Positions 1 to 5,215 of a DNA stretch of 5,215 nucleotides are shown piece after piece (within the stretch, counting starts at the first letter, position 1; the number at the start of each line of letters is the position of its first letter). Source of the DNA: Pseudomonadota bacterium (lineage in GTDB: Bacteria > Pseudomonadota > Alphaproteobacteria > Acetobacterales > Acetobacteraceae); assembly GCA_021785335.1 (NCBI GenBank), contig JAJYFW010000174.1, forward strand, positions 1 through 5,215, read 5' to 3'. Made by a program: the position numbers and the translations under genes. Below the pieces are notes generated by a model that did not search any database, was not told the origin of the DNA, and worked only from the letters and a program-made list of their open reading frames with translations.

Positions 1-130
1 CGAAGATATCGTAGAAGGTGAAGAGAAACCCGATGCCGATCACCAGCGCGTAGAGCCTGGGCAGGGTCCAGTTCGGGATCCGGTCGAGCCGCGCGAGCAG
101 GAGCCCCGCGGTATTGTCGGTGGCGGTCAT
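1..130 (-). CDS. MFS transporter, N-terminal fragment (runs off window)
   Basis: Only the first 43 codons are visible, because the gene continues past base 1. The peptide starts MTATDN, has a short amphipathic cytoplasmic stretch (LLARLDRIPNW, about residues 11-21), and then enters a hydrophobic segment (about residues 26-43, ending FTFYDIF) that looks like transmembrane helix 1. The LDRIP lead-in followed by an aromatic-rich first helix ending in an acidic residue resembles major facilitator superfamily proton-coupled organic-acid or sugar transporters of proteobacteria. The substrate cannot be read from this fragment. The ATG at 130 is preceded, four bases away, by a strong Shine-Dalgarno (GGAGG, bases 139-135 on the minus strand), which fixes the start. 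It is divergent to fumarylacetoacetase, so uptake of an aromatic or dicarboxylic acid is conceivable, but the sequence does not show it. Confidence 0.72.
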   Translation of the reverse strand, partial: MTATDNTAGLLLARLDRIPNWTLPRLYALVIGIGFLFTFYDIF

Positions 131-251
131 GGTTCCTCCCGGTGTTTATCGGGCGCCCGGTCTTGCGCCGGGCCGGCGGAAAGGGTGCAGTGCAAGTGAA
201 ACGAAAGTCAACCGCGCGGCGCGGGGCTCCGCCGCAGGAGGATTGCATCGA
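131..251. other. Divergent intergenic region between MFS transporter and fumarylacetoacetase
   Basis: This spacer must hold the promoters of the two divergent genes. Visible elements are a GC-rich inverted repeat (GCCCGG at 155-160 and CCGGGC at 168-173), which would lie in the 5' leader of the transporter mRNA, and a TGCAGTGCA near-palindrome at 186-194. On the minus strand there is a good -35-like TTGACT (211-206), but no convincing -10 hexamer follows at 16-18 bp. I therefore do not assign a promoter. Confidence 0.4.
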
Positions 252-332
252 ATGGCGGACGGGACGGGAGAAAAAATTGGGCTTCACGCCGGCAGCGGCA
301 GCGTGACGGCTTGCCGGAGAGACGGCCGATGA
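252..332 (+). CDS. Possible 26-residue leader peptide upstream of fumarylacetoacetase
   Basis: A perfect AGGAGG at 236-241 is followed 10 bases later by ATG at 252, opening a 26-codon frame (MADGTGEKIGLHAG...CRRDGR). Its TGA at 330-332 overlaps the fumarylacetoacetase ATG at 329-331 as ATGA, the classic geometry for termination-reinitiation coupling. The peptide resembles nothing I know and has no run of regulatory codons (no Tyr, no Phe, a single Cys), so amino-acid attenuation is not indicated. The downstream gene has its own ribosome-binding site, so coupling would be modulatory. SD spacing is slightly long, and a frame this short can arise by chance in GC-rich DNA. The call is an inference from the SD and the overlap only. 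Confidence 0.3.
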   Translation: MADGTGEKIGLHAGSGSVTACRRDGR

Positions 333-1591
333 CGCTGGTCGTCTCCTGGGTGGAGAGCGCCAATGCGCCGGGGGCGGCGTTTCCGCTCAACAACCTGCCC
401 TGCGGCGTGTTCTCGACCGCGGGCACGGGGCCGCGCTGCGGGGTGGCGATCGGCGATGCGATCCTCGATGTCGCGGCGCTGGAGCGCGAGGGGGGGCTCG
501 ATCTCGCGGGGGCGCCGCTGTTCGCCGAGCCGGCGTGGAACGCGGCGATGGCGGCGGGGCCGCGGACCTGGCGGGCGCTGCGGGGGCGGCTCGCCGGATT
601 GCTGGCGGCGGGATCGCCCCTGCGCGACGCGGTGGCGCCGCACCTGGTGGCGCAGCGGGACGCGCGCCTGCATCTGCCATTTCGCGTGGCGGAATATACG
701 GATTTCTATGCCGGGCGGAATCACGCCTTCAACGTGGGCGCGCTGTTCCGCGGGCCGGAGAACGCGCTGCCGCCGAACTGGCTGCACATGCCGGTGGGCT
801 ATAATGGCCGGGCGTCGTCGGTGGTGGTGTCGGGCACGGAGTTCCATCGGCCGTGGGGGCAGCTGAAGGGGGCCGGGTTCGAGCGGCCGGTCTTCGCGCC
901 GTCGCGCCGGTTCGATTTCGAGCTTGAACTCGGCGCCGTGGTCGGCCTGCCCTCGGCGGCGGGGCGGCCGGTGACGGTGGCCGAGGCGGACGCGATGATC
1001 TTCGGCTACGTGCTGCTGAACGACTGGTCGGCCCGCGACATCCAGGCCTGGGAAGCCCAGCCGCTGGGGCCGTTCCAGGCGAAGGCGACGGCGACGACGA
1101 TCTCGCCCTGGATCGTGATGAAGGACGCGCTGGAGCCGTTCCGGGTTTCGACGCCGCCGCGCGAGGCCGAGCTGCTGCCCTATCTGCATGAGGACGGGCC
1201 GATGCTCTACGATATCGCGCTGGAGGTCGGGCTCGCGCCGGAGGGTGGTGCCGAGAGCGTGATCAGCCGGACGAATTATCGCGAGATGTATTATTCCGCG
1301 GCACAGCTGCTGGCGCACCACACCACGGCGGGCGCGCCGATGCGGACCGGCGACCTGCTCGGCTCGGGCACGATTTCCGGCGCGACGAAGGACAGCCGCG
1401 GCTCGATGCTGGAGCTGAGCTGGGGCGGGCGCGAGCCGGTCGCGCTGGATGACGGGACGGCGCGCCGCTTCCTCCTCGATGGCGACAGGGTGACGCTGCG
1501 CGGGGCGGCGACGGGCGATGGCTACACGATCGGGTTCGGCGAATGCGCGGGCCGGCTGCTGCCCGCCCTCGCCGATCCGTATGCGCGCTGA
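329..1591 (+). CDS. fahA: Fumarylacetoacetase (fumarylacetoacetate hydrolase)
   Basis: A 420-residue cytoplasmic enzyme that hydrolyses 4-fumarylacetoacetate to fumarate and acetoacetate (EC 3.7.1.2), the final step of tyrosine/phenylalanine breakdown through homogentisate. Length and full-length similarity match the eukaryotic-type enzyme. An SH3-like N-terminal domain (opening SWVESANAPG, about residues 1-118) is followed by the FAH catalytic fold. Family residues are all visible, one or two positions off human FAH numbering: Asp125 (YTDFY), His132 as catalytic base (GRNHAFN), Arg141, Tyr158 (VGYNGR), metal-ligand Glu198 and Glu200 (FELEL), Asp232, Arg236 and Gln239 (NDWSARDIQ), Lys252 and Glu362 (SMLELSW). 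ATG 329 is chosen over an in-frame TTG at 311 because GGAGAG (316-321) lies 7 bases before it and the homologous N-terminus begins there. No homogentisate dioxygenase or maleylacetoacetate isomerase is in the window. It converges on gene A with a 60 bp gap. Confidence 0.96.
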   Translation: MTLVVSWVESANAPGAAFPLNNLPCGVFSTAGTGPRCGVAIGDAILDVAALEREGGLDLAGAPLFAEPAWNAAMAAGPRTWRALRGRLAGLLAAGSPLRDAVAPHLVAQRDARLHLPFRVAEYTDFYAGRNHAFNVGALFRGPENALPPNWLHMPVGYNGRASSVVVSGTEFHRPWGQLKGAGFERPVFAPSRRFDFELELGAVVGLPSAAGRPVTVAEADAMIFGYVLLNDWSARDIQAWEAQPLGPFQAKATATTISPWIVMKDALEPFRVSTPPREAELLPYLHEDGPMLYDIALEVGLAPEGGAESVISRTNYREMYYSAAQLLAHHTTAGAPMRTGDLLGSGTISGATKDSRGSMLELSWGGREPVALDDGTARRFLLDGDRVTLRGAATGDGYTIGFGECAGRLLPALADPYAR

Positions 1592-1595
1592 GACG

Positions 1596-1651
1596 GGGTG
1601 ACCGCCGGGGCGATCACCCGCGTCCGCGCGATGGGGTGACGGTGCCGCGCG
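1596..1651. terminator. Possible bidirectional terminator hairpins between convergent genes
   Basis: The 60 bp between the fumarylacetoacetase stop and the gene A stop holds two inverted repeats: GGGTGA (1596-1601) with TCACCC (1614-1619), 12-base loop, and CGCGCG (1625-1630) with CGCGCG (1646-1651), 15-base loop. Neither is followed by a T tract on either strand, so neither is a canonical intrinsic terminator. The convergent placement is what suggests the role. Confidence 0.3.
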
Positions 1652-2593
1652 CTATTCGCCGTGGCCGGTCAGGATCGCGTCGCGCACCAGCTCGGCCTTG
1701 GCCGCGATGTCGGCCACCTGCTGGTCGGTCAGCGGCGGCAGGTTGAGGATCGTGTTGACCGCGATCACCGTATCGGTGCTGATCGCGATCGTCTTGTCGG
1801 AGGCGGAGCCAAGGAAGATCGCCGCGAGATCGTCGGTGCTCGACGGGGTGACGCCGGTGAGCGCGGTCGAGCCGGAGGAGAGCAGGTTCTTGAGCAGGGA
1901 GAGATTCTCGAGCGGGGAGTCGATGCGGGTGACGGCCGCATAGTCGGTCGCGACGATGTTGGCGAAATCGGCCGCCGACATCGAGTAGAGCTGGGCGACG
2001 GTGATCTGCGTGCCGTCGGTCAGGGTGATGATGGTGCTGGCGGTCGTGGTCGTCCAGTTGCTGATCACCTCGCTGAAGGCGTGGTCGAGCACCTGGGCCG
2101 GCGCGCGGGCGACGCTGAGGCGGCCGAGCTCGACCGCGGGGATGCCCTCCTTCGCCCAGGCCGGGCGGCCGCCGCGCGTGCCGGCCTCGGGCTGGCGCGA
2201 ATTCTCGCCGCCGCCGAAGCGCGGACCCTGACGGTCGGAGCTGGTGCCTTCCTCGCCGGTTTCGGTGCCGGTCGATCCGCCCTGGCCGTAATGGCCGCGC
2301 GTGCCGACGCTGCCGCCCTGCCCCATGTCCTGACCCGAGGTGCCGGGCGCATGGGTGCTGCGGGTGCCGTGGCTGCTCTCGGTGCCGTGGGTGCCGCTCG
2401 CCGCACCGCCCTGCCCGGCATGGCCGCCGCCGCCCTGGCTGCCGGCGTGCCCGCTGTCGCTCTGCGCGTGGGCGACCGGCATGAGGGCGCCGATGCCGCG
2501 CGGGGTCTGCGGCGTGGCGAACGCGAGCGCGACGGCCGCGCCGGCGAGCAGGATCGTGCGCAAGGAGCCGCGCGCTGTCTTCATCTTCGTCAT
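1652..2593 (-). CDS. Gene A: secreted protein with Gly/Ser/His-rich linker and unknown C-terminal domain
   Basis: A 313-residue protein I do not recognise. It has a Sec signal peptide (MTKMKTARGS, hydrophobic core about residues 12-27, likely cleavage after AHA at 43). A low-complexity Gly/Ser/His/Gln/Thr linker follows (about 44-140, with units such as GGGGHAGQGG). After it comes a compositionally normal domain (about 145-313) that opens WAKEGIPAVELGRLSVARAP, continues with a Thr-rich strand-like segment (about 180-200) and ends in amphipathic helices (about 225-310). There are no cysteines, membrane helices or recognisable catalytic motif. The VELGRLSVARAP block reads like a conserved core and could be used to find relatives. 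Start 2593 is chosen over an in-frame ATG at 2623 because AAGGGA (2608-2603) lies 9 bases before it. It is last in the C-B-A operon, 34 bases after the B stop. Export to the periplasm or cell surface is the only supported role. Confidence 0.82.
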   Translation of the reverse strand: MTKMKTARGSLRTILLAGAAVALAFATPQTPRGIGALMPVAHAQSDSGHAGSQGGGGHAGQGGAASGTHGTESSHGTRSTHAPGTSGQDMGQGGSVGTRGHYGQGGSTGTETGEEGTSSDRQGPRFGGGENSRQPEAGTRGGRPAWAKEGIPAVELGRLSVARAPAQVLDHAFSEVISNWTTTTASTIITLTDGTQITVAQLYSMSAADFANIVATDYAAVTRIDSPLENLSLLKNLLSSGSTALTGVTPSSTDDLAAIFLGSASDKTIAISTDTVIAVNTILNLPPLTDQQVADIAAKAELVRDAILTGHGE

Positions 2594-2602
2594 TGTTGCA
2601 GT

Positions 2603-2608
2603 TCCCTT
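2603..2608 (-). promoter_or_regulatory. Ribosome-binding site that decides the gene A start
   Basis: AAGGGA lies 9 bases before ATG 2593. The alternative in-frame ATG at 2623 is only 4 bases past the B stop codon and has no purine-rich SD of its own. It would add a 10-residue polar extension (MSTFIKGTAT) before the signal peptide. It could still be used by reinitiation after B. Confidence 0.6.
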
Positions 2609-2627
2609 GATGAACGTGGACATGTCG

Positions 2628-3260
<633 letters not shown>

Positions 3261-3285
3261 GTCCGGCTCCATTGGCGTCATCCGG

Positions 3286-3774
3286 CTAGCGCGCGAGGTC
3301 GAGGCGCGCGGCCTCGGCGGTCGCGGCGATCTGTGCGGCGGTCGCGCGCGTCGTGCTGACGCAGAGCAGCGCGTTGACGCGGCGGAGCGCGTCGGTGGTG
3401 ACCGGCACGGTGCTGACCATCGCGAGATAGGTCGATGCCAGGCCGATATCGGGATGGCGCCGTTCGAGCTGCTCCTGATAGCCGGCGAGAAGATCGAGAC
3501 CGGTGCGCGCGCCGCCGGCGGTGAAGCCGGGGGCGAGTTCCTCCTGCGCGGCGCGCAGGCGCTGGAGGTTGGCGGCGTCCATCCGGGTTTTCGCGGAGAG
3601 CGCGCCGAGGCGGAAATTCGAGCACCAGGCGGCGGCGCGGGGATAGACATCGCCGGAGGGCGCGCCGCGATGCGGGGTCGTGGTCTGCGCCGCGGCGAGG
3701 CCGGGTGCCGCTAACGGCGCGGCGAGAAGAAGTCCGGCAATGATACGCCACCCGCTTCGGGGCCGTGCACGCAT
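3286..3774 (-). CDS. Gene C: small secreted protein, two cysteines, unknown function
   Basis: A 162-residue protein not recognised. It has a clear Sec signal peptide (MRARPRSGWR, then a hydrophobic core about residues 11-28, cleavage near LAAA|Q at 29). The mature part is about 133 residues and mostly helical in character (for example AANLQRLRAAQEEL at 68-81 and TAAQIAATAEAARLDLA at the C-terminus). It has exactly two cysteines, Cys51 and Cys138, which could form a disulfide after export. There is no membrane helix after the signal and no catalytic motif. Start 3774 is preferred over an in-frame GTG at 3807 because the signal peptide begins there and a weak AAGG (3788-3785) precedes it by 10 bases; the GTG has no SD. 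First gene of the C-B-A operon, it ends 25 bases before the B start and only 4 bases before an in-frame upstream ATG of B. The FNR-like box lies 87 bp upstream. Confidence 0.8.
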   Translation of the reverse strand: MRARPRSGWRIIAGLLLAAPLAAPGLAAAQTTTPHRGAPSGDVYPRAAAWCSNFRLGALSAKTRMDAANLQRLRAAQEELAPGFTAGGARTGLDLLAGYQEQLERRHPDIGLASTYLAMVSTVPVTTDALRRVNALLCVSTTRATAAQIAATAEAARLDLAR

Positions 3775-3832
3775 GTTCGGGGCGCCTTGACTGTTCCGCC
3801 GCCTCACGATGAGGAAGCGTCCGCTGACGGCA

Positions 3833-3838
3833 CAAATA
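3833..3838 (-). promoter_or_regulatory. Candidate -10 element for the C-B-A operon
   Basis: TATTTG on the minus strand would be a weak -10 for a start near 3826, placing the centre of the FNR-like box at -41.5, the class II activator position. The match to TATAAT is poor (3/6), as is common at activator-dependent promoters. The leader would be about 50 nt. Confidence 0.35.
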
Positions 3839-3860
3839 TTCGCAATCCGGCATGCGTGCG

Positions 3861-3874
3861 CTGATCCAGATCAA
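3861..3874. promoter_or_regulatory. FNR/ANR/FixK-like binding site shared by divergent promoters
   Basis: CTGATCCAGATCAA reads TTGATCTGGATCAG on the minus strand and matches TTGAT-N4-ATCAA at 9 of 10 defined positions, with symmetric C...G flanks inside the spacer (GATCNNGATC). This is the operator of FNR, ANR and FixK-type regulators of the CRP/FNR superfamily, which respond to oxygen limitation or nitric oxide. It is in the gene C / gene D intergenic region and lies about 40 bp from plausible starts on both sides. The regulator itself is not in this window, so its identity is inferred. Confidence 0.62.
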
Positions 3875-3894
3875 GTCCCCGCTGCGTCTTTCGG

Positions 3895-3900
3895 TGTAAT
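3895..3900 (+). promoter_or_regulatory. Candidate -10 element for gene D
   Basis: TGTAAT matches TATAAT at 5 of 6 positions. A start about 7 bases further on (near 3907) puts the FNR-like box centre at roughly -39.5 to -41.5. The box therefore overlaps the -35 region, as in class II FNR promoters. The leader to ATG 3976 would be about 70 nt. Confidence 0.42.
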
Positions 3901-3975
3901 CCGTTTTGTCAGGTCGGAGTGGCCGGCGAAGCGACTACGGTCCTGACCATGAGGCGGCCCAGCAGGGTGAACAGC

Positions 3976-5215
3976 ATGTCCGGTTTTCATTTTCGTGCGG
4001 CGAAATCAAGGGGACTTCGGAGGCGCGCGCGGCCGGCGGTGGAGGCCCGGCGCCTGGCGCTCGCAGCCTTCGCGGCGCTGGCGCTGCCCTGCGCGGCGCG
4101 GGCGGAGGCGGTGCCGGCGGCGATTTCGCGGCAGTTCGACACCGCCGCGGAAAGCGGGCCGCGGGCGCTGCTGGACGATCTGGCAAGGGTGCTCGCCGCG
4201 AACCCGTCGCTGGTGGCGACGCCGGGGGCGGCCGCCGCACTCGCCCGCGCCGCGGCTTCGCCGGTGCCGGATTTCGTCGGCGCCAACCTGCCGGTCTATC
4301 GGGAGATCGAGGCGCGCATTGTTAGTGCCGCGCCGGCGCCGGTGCGCGATGCGGTCCGCCGCGCGGTGGACCGGGAGCTGAGCGGCTATGCCGCGACCGA
4401 CATCCGCATCATGCCGCCGCTGCCGGCGATGGGGCCGGCGAACCTGCGCCGCCAGCCGCCGGAAATCGGGCCGGCGGGCTACAAGGTTGGCGACTACACG
4501 ATTTATCCCAGCATCCAGGCCGGGACGTTCTACGACGACAATATCTACGCGACGCGGACGGGGCGGGTTGCCGATGCGGTCGGCACGATCTCGCCGGTGA
4601 TCGCCATCCAGTCGAACTGGAAGCGCAACGCGCTGTATGCGGAGGTCGGCGCCGACCTGACCGGCTACTGGACGCATGGCAACGAGAACACCGCGGACTG
4701 GCATGCGCAGGTCGAGGGGCGGATCGACGTCAATGCCAAGACGCGGGTGGTGCTCGGCGGCATCGTGCTGCACGAGCACGAGGACCGCTCATCGCCCGAC
4801 GCGGTGGAGGGGCTGACGCCGACGCCGTATACCGAGATGAACGCCTATGCCGGCGTGATCCGCCGCGTCGGCACGTTCAGCATCCGCACGGGGGCGGCGG
4901 TCGAGCGGCTCACCTTCGGCAATGTCGAGGGCCTGCACGGCGAGATCAATAATCAGGACCGCGACCGCAACCGCTACACCTTCGGCATCCTCGCGCGCGA
5001 CGACGCGCGGCCGGGGTTCCGGCCCTATGCCGAACTGCTCGGCGACCTGCGGCGCTACGACACGGTGCCGGACGACTTCCAGTATTTCTATTTCCGCAAT
5101 TCGGACGGGTTCCGCGCCGGGGTGGGCGCGCTGTTCCGGCTGCTGCCGAGCCTTTCGGGCGACGCGTTCGTTGGCGTGATGCACAGGGATTATGCGGATT
5201 CGCGGTTCAAGACGA
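3976..5215 (+). CDS. Gene D: outer-membrane beta-barrel protein, BBP2_2/DUF2320 type (3' end outside window)
   Basis: Open for 413 codons to the window end. A basic N-terminus and hydrophobic stretch (about residues 27-40, RRLALAAFAALALPC) form a Sec signal with cleavage near ARA at 43. Residues about 45-140 are an Ala-rich helical region of unknown role (with VLAANPSLVATPG and DFVGANLPVYREIEARI). From about 170 comes a beta-barrel: alternating polar/hydrophobic strands, FYDDNIYAT, VIAIQSNWKRNALYAEVGADLTGYW, RSSPDAVEG..PT.YTEM and INNQDRDRNRYTFG. This pattern is typical of putative beta-barrel porin 2, often found near exopolysaccharide genes in alphaproteobacteria. ATG 3976 has AGGGTG six bases upstream; an in-frame ATG at 3949 lacks an SD. 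The Cys at 39 follows Pro, so a lipoprotein is unlikely. It is divergent from C-B-A across the FNR-like site. Confidence 0.83.
   Translation, partial: MSGFHFRAAKSRGLRRRARPAVEARRLALAAFAALALPCAARAEAVPAAISRQFDTAAESGPRALLDDLARVLAANPSLVATPGAAAALARAAASPVPDFVGANLPVYREIEARIVSAAPAPVRDAVRRAVDRELSGYAATDIRIMPPLPAMGPANLRRQPPEIGPAGYKVGDYTIYPSIQAGTFYDDNIYATRTGRVADAVGTISPVIAIQSNWKRNALYAEVGADLTGYWTHGNENTADWHAQVEGRIDVNAKTRVVLGGIVLHEHEDRSSPDAVEGLTPTPYTEMNAYAGVIRRVGTFSIRTGAAVERLTFGNVEGLHGEINNQDRDRNRYTFGILARDDARPGFRPYAELLGDLRRYDTVPDDFQYFYFRNSDGFRAGVGALFRLLPSLSGDAFVGVMHRDYADSRFKT

Noticed and set aside
243..277. TTGCAT (243-248) and an A-rich run (271-277) as a fumarylacetoacetase promoter.
   Set aside because: The spacing is about 23 bp and the second element is not -10-like. 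It would also lie within the candidate leader ORF.
284..1321. Long minus-strand open frame antisense to fumarylacetoacetase, Arg/Pro/His-rich.
   Set aside because: It lies wholly over an enzyme gene with intact catalytic residues. Its Arg/Pro/His composition is what antisense of GC-rich coding DNA yields, and it has no family resemblance.
3908..3947. GTCAGG (3908-3913) and CCTGAC (3942-3947) as a leader hairpin or riboswitch for gene D.
   Set aside because: The arms are only 6 bp with a 28-base loop and no supporting inner pairing, so no known riboswitch architecture is seen.

Overview
The base composition (very GC-rich, strong G/C preference at codon third positions) and the protein types suggest an alphaproteobacterium, plausibly in or near the Acetobacteraceae. 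This is inferred from composition and from the type of outer-membrane barrel; no rRNA or other taxonomic marker is present.

Left part (1-1591). The first 43 codons of an MFS transporter run leftward off the window. Divergent to it is a complete, catalytically intact fumarylacetoacetase, the last enzyme of the homogentisate branch of tyrosine/phenylalanine catabolism. The 198 bp between the two start codons contains a possible 26-codon leader ORF. It has a perfect AGGAGG ribosome-binding site and its stop overlaps the fumarylacetoacetase start (ATGA).

Middle part (1652-3774). Three tightly packed genes on the minus strand (here C, B, A in transcription order) form an apparent operon, convergent with fumarylacetoacetase. 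All three encode exported proteins without a function I recognise. C is a small Sec-type secreted protein with two cysteines. B has a twin-arginine signal followed by long Gly/His/Asp repeats. A is a Sec-type secreted protein with a Gly/Ser/His-rich linker and a well-behaved C-terminal domain.

Right part (3775-5215). Divergent to the operon is a gene (D) for an outer-membrane beta-barrel protein of the BBP2_2 (putative beta-barrel porin 2, formerly DUF2320) type, cut by the window end. Between C and D lies CTGATCCAGATCAA, 9/10 to the FNR/ANR/FixK consensus TTGAT-N4-ATCAA. It sits about 40 bp from plausible transcription starts on both sides, so one CRP/FNR-family regulator may control the whole C-B-A / D unit.

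The most interesting reading is a divergently transcribed, possibly oxygen-regulated envelope or extracellular-matrix locus: three exported low-complexity or unknown proteins plus an outer-membrane barrel. This is an inference from gene order, export signals and the regulatory palindrome; no gene here proves a function for the set.
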